Shown: in pieces, positions 1-9,118 of the stretch
How the letters are laid out: each line of letters opens with the position of its first letter
Position numbering within the stretch: position 1 is the stretch's first letter
NCBI RefSeq assembly: GCF_029894425.1
Contig: NZ_JARXYJ010000001.1
Location: 5,146,001-5,210,000, forward strand
DNA length: 64,000 bases
Origin: Streptomyces sp. SAI-127
GTDB taxonomy: Bacteria > Actinomycetota > Actinomycetes > Streptomycetales > Streptomycetaceae
Direction of reading: 5' to 3'
Program-made: the position numbers and the translations under genes
Notes under the pieces: generated by a model
Told to the model about the DNA's origin: nothing
Database searches by the model: none
Seen by the model: the letters and a program-made list of their open reading frames with translations, nothing else

Positions 1-518
1 TCGTCGGTGGGTTCCTGGTGGACGCCGCCACCGGTGCCCCCGGTCGGCGCGCCCGACGGCGGCTCACCCGTCGGGGTACCGCTCGGCGTGCCCGAGGGCG
101 CGCCGGTCGGGGCGGTGCCGCCGCCGGTCGACGAGGACTCGTAGCCCGAGTAGATGCCGAGCGCGTCGCAGTGCCAGATGTCGACGGCGGCGTTGGCGAT
201 CGGCTTGCAGGTCTCGGAGTCGATCACCTTGAGCCTGAGGGTGAGGGGGATGCCCTCCTTGTCCTCGGTGATGTCCTGGCGGATCTTGTCGGCGTCGATG
301 TAGTACGGCCCCTCGGTGGTCTCCGAGGTGAGCTTGTAGCAGGCCTCCGACGCGGTGGCACTGCTGCTCGCGGCGGCGCTCGTGCTCGTCTCGCCTGCGA
401 ACGCACCCGACGCGGCGAGGGTGCCGCCCGCACCCACCGCCACGGCCGCGCCCGCTCCGGCGACGACGACCTTGCGCCGCGTCAGGTCCTTCTTGTGTTT
501 CGGCTGGTTTCCCGTCAT
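1..518 (-). CDS. Secreted intradiol ring-cleavage dioxygenase-like protein (3' part outside window)
   Basis: The visible N-terminal 172 residues start with MTGNQPKHKK and a Tat-like leader (LTRRKVVVAGAGAAVAV) followed by a small-residue hydrophobic stretch, so export is likely. The mature part contains TEGPYY and DIWHCDALGIYSGY, the signatures around the first metal-binding tyrosine of intradiol (protocatechuate/catechol-type) dioxygenases, and then a Pro/Ser/Gly/Thr-rich linker. The remaining ligands (second Tyr and HxH) would lie beyond the window edge and cannot be checked. A second member of the same family lies at 9716-10555. The substrate is unknown, because secreted members are not standard aromatic-pathway enzymes. 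The start was chosen because the leader begins right at this ATG. Confidence 0.8.
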   Translation of the reverse strand, partial: MTGNQPKHKKDLTRRKVVVAGAGAAVAVGAGGTLAASGAFAGETSTSAAASSSATASEACYKLTSETTEGPYYIDADKIRQDITEDKEGIPLTLRLKVIDSETCKPIANAAVDIWHCDALGIYSGYESSSTGGGTAPTGAPSGTPSGTPTGEPPSGAPTGGTGGGVHQEPTD

Positions 519-600
519 GGAAGGCGAAGTTAGGTAAGAAGACTGTCCTCAGCATGGGAGCGGACTGTGGCTTGCTGTGCACGGCGGGGACGCGTGCGAA

Positions 601-632
601 GGGGCCCGAAACCGGCGTCGGTCTCGGGCCCC
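601..632 (-). terminator. Intrinsic terminator of aspS
   Basis: Two 14-base arms (601-614 and 619-632) pair with one mismatch around a 4-base loop. The hairpin sits 15 bases past the aspS stop codon, as expected for a GC-rich Streptomyces terminator without a long U-tract. Confidence 0.75.
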
Positions 633-646
633 TTCGGGAAATGCCG

Positions 647-2410
647 CTACTTCGGCTGCGGCTTGCGCACCGACAGGTGCAGTTCCCGCAGCCGCGCCTC
701 CTCCAGCTCCGTCGGCGCGCCCATCATCAGGTCCTGGGCGTTGCCGTTGAGCGGGAAGGAGATGGTCTCGCGGATGTTCGGCTCGTCCGCGAGGAGCATC
801 ACGATGCGGTCGACACCCGGGGCGATACCGCCGTGCGGCGGGGCGCCGAAGCGGAACGCGCGCAGCATGCCGGCGAACTTCTCCTCGACGGTCTCGCGGT
901 CGTAGCCCGCGATCTCGAACGCCTTGAGCATGATCTCGGGCTCGTGGTTCCGGATCGCGCCGGAGGACAGCTCGACGCCGTTGCAGACGATGTCGTACTG
1001 CCAGCCCAGGATGTCCAGCGGGTCCTGGCTCTCCAGGGCTTCAAGACCGCCCTGCGGCATGGAGAACGGGTTGTGCGAGAAGTCGATCGCGCCGGTCTCC
1101 TCGTCCTTCTCGTACATCGGGAAGTCCACGATCCAGCAGAACCGGAAGACGTTCTCCTCGAAGTGCCCGGCACGCTTGGCGGCCTCGACCCGCACCGCGC
1201 CCATGATCTTCGAGACCTCGTCGAACTCGCCCGCGCCGAAGAACACGGCGTGACCGGCGGCCAGCGACAGGCGCTTGGTCAGCTCGGCGACGTTCTCCTC
1301 GGTGAGGAACTTCGCGATCGGGCCGGACAGCGAGCCGTCCTCGGCCACGCGGACCCAGGCCAGGCCCTTGGCGCCCTGGGAGACGGCGTAGTCACCGAGC
1401 TGGTCGAAGAACTTCCGCGGCTGCGCGGAGACGTCCGGCACCGCCAGCGCACGCACGTGCTTGCCGGCGAACGCCTTGAACTCCGAGCCCTCGAAGACGT
1501 CGGTGATGTCGACGAGCTCCAGCTGGGCGCGCAGGTCCGGCTTGTCGGAGCCGTACTTCAGCATCGCCTCGCGGAACGGGATCCGCGGGAAGGGAGAAGT
1601 GACGTGACGGCCGTTGCCGAACTCCTCGAACAGCTCGGTCATGAGCTTCTCGATCGGCTGGAAGACGTCCTCCTGCTCGACGAAGCTCATCTCGACGTCG
1701 AGCTGGTAGAACTCGCCCGGCGAGCGGTCCGCGCGCGCGTCCTCGTCACGGAAGCAGGGCGCGATCTGGAAGTAGCGGTCGAAGCCGGAGATCATCAGCA
1801 GCTGCTTGAACTGCTGCGGCGCCTGGGGGAGGGCGTAGAACTTGCCCGGGTTCAGCCGGGAGGGGACCACGAAGTCGCGGGCGCCCTCGGGAGAGGTCGC
1901 CGACAGGATCGGGGTCGCCATCTCGTTGAAGCCCAGCGCCGTCATCTTGTGACGGATCGCGGAGATCACCGCCGTACGCAGCATGATGTTCTTGTGCATG
2001 CGCTCGCGGCGCAGGTCGAGGAAGCGGTACTCCAGGCGCCGCTCCTCGTTGACCCCGTCCTCGGTGTTGATCGTGAACGGCAGCGGGGCGGCCGCGCCGA
2101 GCAGCTCCACCTCGCCGACCTCGACCTCGATCTCACCGGTGGGCAGATCCGCGTTGACGTTCTCGGTACCGCGGGAGACGACCTTGCCGTCGACGCGGAC
2201 CGTGGACTCCTTGGTCAGCTTGTCGAGGGCCTCGTACGCGGGCGTGCCCGGCCTGGCGACCAGCTGCGTGATGCCGTAGTGATCGCGCAGATCGATGAAG
2301 AGGATGCCGCCCAGGTCGCGCCGATTGTGCAGCCAGCCACTCAGTCGGACGTCGGTGCCGACGTCAGAGGAGCGGAGCTCGCCGCAGGTGTGGGACCTGT
2401 ACCGATGCAT
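647..2410 (-). CDS. aspS: Aspartyl-tRNA synthetase
   Basis: A 587-residue class IIb aminoacyl-tRNA synthetase that charges tRNA-Asp in the cytoplasm. The N-terminal OB-fold anticodon-binding domain covers about residues 1-105 ([11 protein letters not shown] near 25-35). Class II motif 2 is [11 protein letters not shown] near 219-229. The bacterial GAD insertion domain follows, and motif 3 ([14 protein letters not shown]) lies near 527-540. The length is typical of bacterial AspRS. The ATG start gives the conserved [12 protein letters not shown] beginning. The gene is transcribed divergently from the phosphatase gene at 2553. The 142-base gap between them carries a parS site. A strong hairpin follows the stop codon. 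Confidence 0.97.
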   Translation of the reverse strand: MHRYRSHTCGELRSSDVGTDVRLSGWLHNRRDLGGILFIDLRDHYGITQLVARPGTPAYEALDKLTKESTVRVDGKVVSRGTENVNADLPTGEIEVEVGEVELLGAAAPLPFTINTEDGVNEERRLEYRFLDLRRERMHKNIMLRTAVISAIRHKMTALGFNEMATPILSATSPEGARDFVVPSRLNPGKFYALPQAPQQFKQLLMISGFDRYFQIAPCFRDEDARADRSPGEFYQLDVEMSFVEQEDVFQPIEKLMTELFEEFGNGRHVTSPFPRIPFREAMLKYGSDKPDLRAQLELVDITDVFEGSEFKAFAGKHVRALAVPDVSAQPRKFFDQLGDYAVSQGAKGLAWVRVAEDGSLSGPIAKFLTEENVAELTKRLSLAAGHAVFFGAGEFDEVSKIMGAVRVEAAKRAGHFEENVFRFCWIVDFPMYEKDEETGAIDFSHNPFSMPQGGLEALESQDPLDILGWQYDIVCNGVELSSGAIRNHEPEIMLKAFEIAGYDRETVEEKFAGMLRAFRFGAPPHGGIAPGVDRIVMLLADEPNIRETISFPLNGNAQDLMMGAPTELEEARLRELHLSVRKPQPK

Positions 2411-2443
2411 CGTCGTTCATCCAGCCTTCGCGGATCGGGGTTT

Positions 2444-2457
2444 GTTTCACGTGAAAC
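2444..2457. promoter_or_regulatory. parS centromere site (ParB binding)
   Basis: GTTTCACGTGAAAC, a perfect 14-bp palindrome identical to the known Streptomyces parS consensus. It lies in the intergenic region between aspS and the divergent phosphatase gene. Identical copies occur at 37750 and 63256. Streptomyces parS sites cluster around oriC, so this locates the window in the chromosome core. Confidence 0.92.
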
Positions 2458-2552
2458 TCCCCCAAGCCTACCGGGGCCCCCAGGACCGCTTCCCACCATT
2501 ACAACTCGGCCAACAGTGGCACTCCGGGAACTCCTGTTCTTAAAGTGGGGCA

Positions 2553-4679
2553 ATGCGCACTGGTGAGCCCCTGCCCGCCGTGGGGGACGTCCTCACCGCC
2601 CTCGCGACCGGCCTGTGGCACTGGAACACCGCCACCGAGCTGGTCACGGTCGACGCCGAGGCAGCTCGGCTGCTCGGGCTGCCCGCCGAACGGGCCACCC
2701 TCACCGAGGCCCAGGCACGGGCCCGTCTCCACCCGGTCGACTGGAACGAGATCATCAGCGTCGTCGGTCTCGCCGTCGCCGAGGACACGCTCGCCGAGGT
2801 CCGGATCAGGGTCATGGACGAGCGGGGCCGGGTGATCCGTACCGTGCGCAGCCGCTCCAAGCCGTCGTACGACACGGAGAAGAAGTCCTTCGAGCTGATC
2901 GGCACGCTCCAGGAGGTCACCGAACCGGTGCCCGGCACCCCCGCCGGACGCACCGCGGTCACCGGCGACTGGCGGCGCTCCCGCGAGGCCTTCCTGCTGG
3001 ACGCGGGCCGGGCCCTGGCCGAGGCCCGCTCCACCGCCGAGGTGCTGCGGGTGGCCGCGGGCCTGTCCATGCCCGGCTTCAGCCCCGACGGCCTGGCCGT
3101 CTTCGGCGTCGAGGGCGACCGCCTGACGATCATCGGCCACCACGGACAGCAGCCCGGAGACGAGAGCCCCTTCTCCCACATGTCCCTGGAGACGGACTAC
3201 CCGGCCGCCGAGGTCGTGCGCACCGGCCGTGCCGTCTATCTCTCCAGCCCCGAGGCCTACCGCTCCCGCTATCCGGTCACCTGGCCGCTCGCCCAGCGCT
3301 TCGACCGCCAGTCCTGGGCGTTCCTGCCGCTGACGGTGTCCGGCCGCACGATGGGCGCGTGGATGGCGGGCTTCGCCTACCCGGTCGCGTTCACACCGGA
3401 CGAGCGCTCGGTCCTCACGACGGTGGCACGGATGCTGGCCCAGGCCCTGTCCCGCGCGGGCCTCGCCGAGTCGGAACGCGAGCTGACCGACGGCCTTCAG
3501 CGCTCGATGCTCCCCACCCTCGGCCCCGAGATACCGGGCATGACCGTCGCCGCCCGCTATGTCCCCACCGGCGGCGGCCTCCAGGTCGGCGGCGACTGGT
3601 ACGACATGATCCCGCTGCCCAACGACAGGTTCGCCCTGGTCATCGGGGACGTCCAGGGCCATGACGTGCGAGCGGCCGGCCTCATGGGCCAGCTCCGGAT
3701 CGCCCTGCGCGCCTACGCCGCCGAGGGCCACCGCCCCGACGCGGTCCTCTCCCGCGCCTCACGCTTCCTGAACGGCATGACGTACGGCGTCGACGACCCC
3801 TCCGACATGCGCTTCGCGACCTGCCTGTACGTCGAGGCCGATCCGGTGACCGGCGTCCTGGAGGTGGCGCGGGCCGGGCATCCCGACCCGGCGATCCGCA
3901 TGGCCGACGGCACGGTCCTGGCCCGCCACACCGAAGGCGGCCTCCCGCTGGGCATCGACCCGGACGCCGACTACCCCACGACCCGGATCGTCCTGGAGCC
4001 CGGCGAGACGCTCATGCTCTGCACCGACGGGCTGATCGAGACCGGCGGCCACGACTTCGAGACCGGCTGGAAGCGCATCCGCACCATCCTGGAGGCCCAC
4101 GACGGCGGCCTGGAGGAACTCGCCGACGCCCTGGTCCAGGCCGTCCACGGCCCCTCCTCCCACCACACCACCGGCCCCCTCGCCGACCGCCGCGAGGACG
4201 ACATCGCGCTCCTGCTGCTGTGCCGGCTGGGGGAGGGCTGCGGCTGCGGGGACACGGCCCTCGCGGCGCCGACGGTCCGCCGCACGATGCTCTCGGTGGC
4301 CCAGGCGGAACCGGAACGGGTCGGCGTGGCCCGCCAGCAACTGCGCGAACTGCTGCACGACTGGCCCTCAGCCGACCAGATCGACTCGGCGGTCCTGCTG
4401 CTCTCCGAGATGCTGACCAACGTCCTGGTCCACACCGACGCGGACGCGCTGCTGCTCGCGGAGGTCCGCGGTGAGGCGGGCGACCGGCGGATGCGCGTCG
4501 AGGTCACCGACACCAGCGACGACCTCCCGCACAAGCGCCGCCCCGGCGAACTGGCCTCCTCGGGCCGCGGCCTGATGCTGATCGAGCTGCTCGCGGACCT
4601 GTGGGGCGTGGACCCCCAGGGCGAGGGCAAGAGCATCTGGTTCGAGCTCTACGAGACCTCGGGCGAGGCCTCGGAGTAG
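2553..4679 (+). CDS. PAS-GAF-SpoIIE (PP2C) phosphatase with C-terminal HATPase domain
   Basis: A 708-residue signalling protein. Order of domains: a PAS-like region (about 10-115, ALATGLWHWN...RLLGLPAE), a GAF-like region (about 130-300), a SpoIIE/PP2C phosphatase (about 325-535) with GGDWYD, GDVQGHD, LCTDGLIE and DDIALLL, then an anti-sigma-type histidine-kinase-like ATPase (about 570-700) with LSEMLTNVLVHT and SSGRGLMLIELLADLWG. Proteins of this design dephosphorylate anti-sigma-factor antagonists while the linked ATPase can phosphorylate them or bind a sigma factor, so one protein may set the switch both ways. A CGCG cluster (GEGCGCGD) links the two catalytic domains. No partner STAS or sigma gene is adjacent. 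The start follows a short intergenic region shared with aspS. Confidence 0.9.
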   Translation: MRTGEPLPAVGDVLTALATGLWHWNTATELVTVDAEAARLLGLPAERATLTEAQARARLHPVDWNEIISVVGLAVAEDTLAEVRIRVMDERGRVIRTVRSRSKPSYDTEKKSFELIGTLQEVTEPVPGTPAGRTAVTGDWRRSREAFLLDAGRALAEARSTAEVLRVAAGLSMPGFSPDGLAVFGVEGDRLTIIGHHGQQPGDESPFSHMSLETDYPAAEVVRTGRAVYLSSPEAYRSRYPVTWPLAQRFDRQSWAFLPLTVSGRTMGAWMAGFAYPVAFTPDERSVLTTVARMLAQALSRAGLAESERELTDGLQRSMLPTLGPEIPGMTVAARYVPTGGGLQVGGDWYDMIPLPNDRFALVIGDVQGHDVRAAGLMGQLRIALRAYAAEGHRPDAVLSRASRFLNGMTYGVDDPSDMRFATCLYVEADPVTGVLEVARAGHPDPAIRMADGTVLARHTEGGLPLGIDPDADYPTTRIVLEPGETLMLCTDGLIETGGHDFETGWKRIRTILEAHDGGLEELADALVQAVHGPSSHHTTGPLADRREDDIALLLLCRLGEGCGCGDTALAAPTVRRTMLSVAQAEPERVGVARQQLRELLHDWPSADQIDSAVLLLSEMLTNVLVHTDADALLLAEVRGEAGDRRMRVEVTDTSDDLPHKRRPGELASSGRGLMLIELLADLWGVDPQGEGKSIWFELYETSGEASE

Positions 4680-4693
4680 CGCGCCTGCGGCTC

Positions 4694-5523
4694 ATGCAAC
4701 TACGGGCTGGATCCGCGGCTCCACGACGGCGGCCGAATCGAACGATGCCGGATGGGACGCACTGGTTCCCGGCGGTGGACGTGTGCAAAGAGCTGGGGTA
4801 CATCACCACCCGAAAGGCACTGCTGGACCACGTTCCCGAAGAACACCGAGAATTTCTCGAGAGTGTGACTGGAAGGCACACTCTCAGCATTCCCGCAGGT
4901 CGGGAGTGGCGACGAGACATGAACCTGGTGGATCTCCAGGGTCTGATCCGGTTGGTCAACGGCTGCACGAAGCCCGCTTCCCGGCACTTCAAGGCGTGGG
5001 TCTCGGAGGTCATCGCCACCATCCAGCGCGACGGCTCCCACGCCCTGAAACCGGCGGCCGTCCAGCCCGCCCCCGCCGACTGCACGGCCTACGTCATGCC
5101 GCAGCAGATCACCGATGGCCTCGTCGCGCTCGAACAGCGGAGCATCCGGACGGACGAACTACTGCGGCAGATCAACAACAGTCAGACCGCGATCGTCGAG
5201 GTGCTGCGGGACATCGCCCAGACCCTCCGACGTCCCACCGACCGAGCCCGCCCGGTCCAGGCACCGGAATTGACGCCCGAACAGCTCCTGAACAACTGGA
5301 AGACCAGGAACCTCGTGTCACCGAGGACATCCACACCGTGGCCGCCCACCTGGCCCCGGCGCTGCTGCACGGCGGGGCCGACTACAGCGTGGAGGAGATC
5401 GCCGTCTGCACAGGGCTGACACCCGACCGCGTCCGCGATTGCCTGGAGTTGCTGTCCGAGCATGGGTGCGTGCGGCAGGTGGGCCGGGCTCCTGACGGCG
5501 CACCGTTCTACGTGCTGCCGTAG
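4694..5523 (+). pseudogene. BRO N-terminal domain (phage antirepressor-like) protein, frameshifted
   Basis: The first reading frame (ATG 4694 or, better, 4745) encodes a Bro-N domain: MPDGTHWFPAVDVCKELGY, then LLDHVPEEHREFLESV and DMNLVDLQGLIRLVN. It runs to NNWKTRNLV at 5317. The conserved C-terminal winged-helix-like part (TEDIHTVAAHLAPALL ... CVRQVGRAPDGAPFYVLP) continues only in the next frame and ends at 5523. Inserting one base after 5317 (GTG TCA read as GTG GTC ACC) restores one protein, so a single-base deletion is the simplest explanation. The N-terminus before MPDG also looks degraded. Bro-N proteins are common phage-derived DNA-binding regulators in Streptomyces. A sequencing error cannot be excluded. 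Confidence 0.65.
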
Positions 5524-5546
5524 CCCGTCAGCGCCCGTGCAGAACA

Positions 5547-5583
5547 GGCCCGAAGCCGCAATCCGATCTTGCGACTTCGGGCC
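5547..5583. terminator. Bidirectional terminator between BRO remnant and pirin gene
   Basis: Arms of 15 bases (5547-5561 and 5569-5583) pair with one mismatch around a 7-base loop. The hairpin lies between two convergent genes and is followed by TTGTCGT on the plus strand. Confidence 0.75.
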
Positions 5584-5612
5584 TTGTCGTACCGTACTCG
5601 TCCTCGCAGCCC

Positions 5613-6584
5613 CTACAGGCCACCCTCGGACATCCCGTGCACGGCGGGGATCGTCCCCAGCCGTCCCTTCTGGAAGTCGTCGAAGGCCTGCTGCAGCTCC
5701 TCACGGGTGTTCATGACGAACGGACCGTAGTGTGCCATCGGTTCGCGGATCGGCCGGCCGCCCAGCAGGACGACCTCCATGTCCGGCGTGTGGGAGTCCT
5801 GCTTCTCGTCCGCGCGGACCGTCAGGGAGCCGCCGGCTCCGAAGACCGCCGTCTGGCCCAGCTGGATCGGCCGGCGCTCCGCACCCACCGAACCGCGGCC
5901 CGCCAGCACGTACGCCAGTCCGTTGAAGTCCTCACGCCACGGGAGTGTGAGTTCGGCGCCGGGTGCCACCGTCGCATGGAGCATCGTGATCGGGGTGTGG
6001 GTGATACCGGGGCCCTGGTGACCGTCCAGCTCACCGGCGATGACGCGGAGCAGCGCGCCACCGTCGGGGGTCGACAGGAGCTGCACGTTGCCACCCCGGA
6101 TGTCCTGGTACCGCGGCGCCATCATCTTGTCCTTGGCCGGCAGGTTCACCCACAGCTGGAGGCCGTGGAAGAGACCGCCGGACATGACGAGCGCCTCCGG
6201 CGGAGCCTCGATGTGGAGGAGACCGGAACCGGCCGTCATCCACTGGGTGTCGCCGTTGGTGATGGTGCCGCCGCCACCGTTGGAGTCCTGGTGGTCGAAG
6301 ATCCCGTCGATGATGTAGGTGACGGTCTCGAAGCCGCGGTGCGGATGCCAGGGGGTCCCCTTCGGCTCCCCTGGCGCGTAGTCCACCTCGCCCATCTGAT
6401 CCATCATGATGAACGGGTCGAGGTGGCGGTAATGGATCCCGGCGAACGCCCGTCGCACCGGGAAGCCCTCGCCCTCGAAACCACTCGGCGCCGTCGTCAC
6501 GCCGAGGACGGGACGGGCCACCGCGTCCGCCGTCGCGGCCACGCGAGGCAGGGTCAGCGGGTTGTCGACAGTCACTGCAGGCAT
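5613..6584 (-). CDS. Pirin family protein
   Basis: A 323-residue bicupin. The metal-binding set of pirins is present in the N-terminal cupin: His80 and His82 in WHPHRGFE, and His124 and Glu126 in GLLHIE. Bacterial pirins include quercetin 2,3-dioxygenases and regulators of metabolic enzymes, so the reaction cannot be assigned from sequence alone. The C-terminal cupin (GLAYVLAGRGSVG) looks intact and the length is normal. The ATG at 6584 is preceded by a near-perfect AAGGAGGT ribosome-binding site 8 bases upstream, which fixes the start. It is a single gene, convergent with the BRO remnant. Confidence 0.9.
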   Translation of the reverse strand: MPAVTVDNPLTLPRVAATADAVARPVLGVTTAPSGFEGEGFPVRRAFAGIHYRHLDPFIMMDQMGEVDYAPGEPKGTPWHPHRGFETVTYIIDGIFDHQDSNGGGGTITNGDTQWMTAGSGLLHIEAPPEALVMSGGLFHGLQLWVNLPAKDKMMAPRYQDIRGGNVQLLSTPDGGALLRVIAGELDGHQGPGITHTPITMLHATVAPGAELTLPWREDFNGLAYVLAGRGSVGAERRPIQLGQTAVFGAGGSLTVRADEKQDSHTPDMEVVLLGGRPIREPMAHYGPFVMNTREELQQAFDDFQKGRLGTIPAVHGMSEGGL

Positions 6585-6704
6585 GTCGGTACCTCCTTGT
6601 GGTTCGAGTTTAGTTGAGCGTTGAACTTTCTGCCACCTCTAACGGCAGAAGCCCGGAGGACATTCCCTCCAGGCTTCCGCGAGACGCCGCACCCCCTGAA
6701 GAGG

Positions 6705-8198
6705 TCAGGCGGCGAGCTCCGGTTCCCGATCAGCCGTCTTCTCCGCTGTCCGCCGACCGTCCCGCATCATTAGCGTCGCCAGCAGCGCCGCCGCCAGGAC
6801 ACCGATCGCGCTGACGGTGAAGGTCATGGACATGGAGGCGGTGAAGGCCTCGCGGGCCGCCGTCACCAGCCCCGGATCCTTCAGGGCCACCGCCGCGGCT
6901 ATCGAGTGCCTCGACTGCTCCGGCGTCCCCTCGGGCATCCGGCTCGCGAAGCCACTCGACAGGAGGGAACCCAGGATCGCGATGCCCAGCGCGGTGCCGG
7001 CCTGCTGGACGGTGTCGTTCAGGGCCGATCCGACGCCCGCTTTGTCCTCGGGGATGGTACCCATCAGGGCCGCCACCGCGGCCGGCATCGCCAGACCCGC
7101 GCCGAGCCCGAGCAGCCCGAGAGCGACGGCCGGGACGGTGAAGCCGGAGTCCGCCGTGACCGTGGTCAGCAGGGCGAAGCAGGCCGCCATCACCAGCATG
7201 CCCGCGAGGATCACCCACCGGTTGCCGTGCTTCGCGGCGAGCTTCACGCCCACGCCGTTGCCCAGCAGGGCCGTGACCGCCAGGGGCAGGAAGGCCAGGC
7301 CCGCCTTGACCGGTGAGTAGCCGAGCACGAACTGGAGGTACTGGGTGAGCACCAGCAGCAGACCGCCGTTGCCTGTCTGGACCAGGGCCAGCGAGAGCGA
7401 ACCGCCGCTGAAGTCGCGGTGCTTGAAGAGGACCAGCGGGACCATGGGGGACTTCGTGACGTTCTCCCAGATGACGAAGCCGGCCAGGGACACAAGGGCC
7501 ACGGGCAGGGCTGCCGTCCACACTCCGTGCTGCGGAAGCTCGATGATCCACCAGACGAGGGCGGTCATCCCGGCCGCCGACAGCACGGCGCCCAGCGGGT
7601 CGGCCTTCTGCCAGGGCGCCTTCGACTCCGGCATCAGTGTCAGACCGGCGACGATCGCCAGGACCACGACCGGCACGTTCAGATAGAAGATGGACTGCCA
7701 GGAGAAGTGGTCGATCAGAACGCCGCCGAGCACCGGGCTGCCGACCAGACCGAGCATCGCCACCGAGCTCCAGGCCGCCATTGCCTTGCCGCGCTCGTCC
7801 TCGTCGAAGACGGTGATGAGGATCGAGAGCGTGGACGGCATGATCAGCGCCCCGCCGAGGCCCATCGCGACGCGCACGGCTATCACTTCGCCGGGCGTGG
7901 TGCACCAGGTCGCGGCGAGTGAGGCGGCCCCGAAGAGCAGGAGCCCGATCAGCATCACCTTCCGGCGGCCGAACCGGTCGCCCAGGCTGCCGGAGGTGAG
8001 CAGGAGGCCGGCGAAGACCAGGATGTAGGAGTCCAGGATCCATTGGGTGTCCTGGGCGCTCGCCCCGAGCTTCTCGGTCATGACCGGCACCGCCACAGTC
8101 AGCGCCATGCTGTCGACGACCAGGACCAGGCTGCTGAGGCAGAGCACGACCAGAATCCACCAGCGGCGTGGGTTGCGGGCTTTCAAGGCGTCGTCCAT
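6705..8198 (-). CDS. MFS drug exporter, DHA2 (14-helix) type
   Basis: A 497-residue multi-helix transporter from MDDALKARNPRRWWILVV. The first helix is followed by the conserved DxxxLTVAVPVM pattern of the DHA2 family, with GSLGDRFGRRKVM in the loop between helices 2 and 3 and GSPVLGGVLIDHFSWQSIFYLNVP in the fifth helix (motif C and neighbours). Such proteins export drugs or metabolites using the proton gradient. The frame stays open upstream, but the start is placed at 8198, which has AGGGGAA upstream. The gene diverges from the TetR gene at 8344, and an array of palindromes in the gap implies repression by that regulator. Confidence 0.9.
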   Translation of the reverse strand: MDDALKARNPRRWWILVVLCLSSLVLVVDSMALTVAVPVMTEKLGASAQDTQWILDSYILVFAGLLLTSGSLGDRFGRRKVMLIGLLLFGAASLAATWCTTPGEVIAVRVAMGLGGALIMPSTLSILITVFDEDERGKAMAAWSSVAMLGLVGSPVLGGVLIDHFSWQSIFYLNVPVVVLAIVAGLTLMPESKAPWQKADPLGAVLSAAGMTALVWWIIELPQHGVWTAALPVALVSLAGFVIWENVTKSPMVPLVLFKHRDFSGGSLSLALVQTGNGGLLLVLTQYLQFVLGYSPVKAGLAFLPLAVTALLGNGVGVKLAAKHGNRWVILAGMLVMAACFALLTTVTADSGFTVPAVALGLLGLGAGLAMPAAVAALMGTIPEDKAGVGSALNDTVQQAGTALGIAILGSLLSSGFASRMPEGTPEQSRHSIAAAVALKDPGLVTAAREAFTASMSMTFTVSAIGVLAAALLATLMMRDGRRTAEKTADREPELAA

Positions 8199-8237
8199 GA
8201 CGGTTCCCCTCCGACTTCGTGAACACCGTTCCTTCGT

Positions 8238-8313
8238 TGCGAACACTGTACGCACAGCGGAACGATGTACGCAAACTCCGATTGATGTACGCTCGATGCG
8301 AACGACGTACGCA
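8238..8313. promoter_or_regulatory. Operator array for the TetR regulator
   Basis: Two 17-bp palindromes, TGCGAACACTGTACGCA (8238-8254) and TGCGAACGACGTACGCA (8297-8313), each have one internal mismatch pair. Between them are two further half-site copies of TGTACGC (8266-8272 and 8286-8292). They fill the 145-base gap between the divergent exporter and TetR genes, so one repressor probably controls both. Confidence 0.75.
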
Positions 8314-8343
8314 GCAGGTCGGGCCGCGGAAGAAGGAGTACCG

Positions 8344-9081
8344 ATGACGACGAAGCCGAGCCCCATCCCCTCCGTCTGGGCCCGCCCCCAGCGCGAGTCC
8401 GACCAGCCGGCGCTCAGCCGTGCCGCGATCGTGCGCGAGGCGATCGTCATGCTGGACGCGGAGGGCGTCGAGGCGCTGAGCATGCGCAAGCTCGCCACCC
8501 GGCTGAACGCCGGCGCGGCCTCCCTCTACCGGCACGTGGCCACGAAGGACGAGCTGATGGAGCTGGCGGTGGACGAGGTCGCCGCGGAGATCCACGTCCC
8601 GTCGGCGGACGGTCCCGAGTGGCGCGCGGCCGTCACGGAGGCGGCCCGGTCCTTCCGTACGACGGCTCTGCGGCATCCGTGGCTGCCGCCGGTGCTCGGC
8701 CAGGCGGGCCTCGCCTATCTCGGCCCCAACCTCATGTCCTACTCGGAGCGGCTGGCGGCTCTCTTCACGGCCGCCGGATTCCCCGATCCCGGCACGGCGA
8801 TCGACGCGGTGCTGTCGTATGTGATCGGCATGAGCACCACGGAGGCCGCCTGGCTCACCACGGTCGCCCGCTCCGGCGACTCCGAGTCGGGCCTGATCGC
8901 CCGCCTGCTGCCCGCGGTGCAGCAGGCCACGGCCCCTCACAGCCACCTGTCCCAGGGCTACTCAGAGACGGAGGAGGCGGCGACCACGGACCCGGCGGCG
9001 CTGAGGGACGCGAAATTCGAGGCCGCCCTGGACATCGTCCTGGACGGCCTGTCACTGCGCCTTGAAACACCGGGCTCCTGA
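8344..9081 (+). CDS. TetR family repressor of the adjacent exporter
   Basis: A 245-residue regulator. The N-terminal helix-turn-helix spans about residues 25-70 (IVREAIVMLDAEGVEALSMRKLATRLN, then SLYRHVATKDEL). The C-terminal part resembles the tetracycline-repressor-type ligand-binding domain. The frame is open for about 100 codons upstream, but MTTKPSPIPS at 8344 has AAGGAG at the right distance and the upstream part overlaps the exporter. The divergent arrangement with a 14-helix exporter is the classic TetA/TetR design. The inducer is probably an exporter substrate and is unknown. Confidence 0.9.
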   Translation: MTTKPSPIPSVWARPQRESDQPALSRAAIVREAIVMLDAEGVEALSMRKLATRLNAGAASLYRHVATKDELMELAVDEVAAEIHVPSADGPEWRAAVTEAARSFRTTALRHPWLPPVLGQAGLAYLGPNLMSYSERLAALFTAAGFPDPGTAIDAVLSYVIGMSTTEAAWLTTVARSGDSESGLIARLLPAVQQATAPHSHLSQGYSETEEAATTDPAALRDAKFEAALDIVLDGLSLRLETPGS

Positions 9082-9118
9082 GCCCTCGGGCACCTGAACC
9101 CGCGGAGCGCTGAGCGCG

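Noticed and set aside
64..582. A 172-codon minus-strand frame at the left end
   Set aside because: Arg/His-rich shadow of the intradiol dioxygenase-like gene, which reads sensibly in another minus-strand frame from ATG 518.
554..2566. A 670-codon open frame on the plus strand across aspS
   Set aside because: It is the antisense shadow of aspS: Arg/Leu/Asp-rich with no family motif, and the minus strand shows full class II synthetase motifs.
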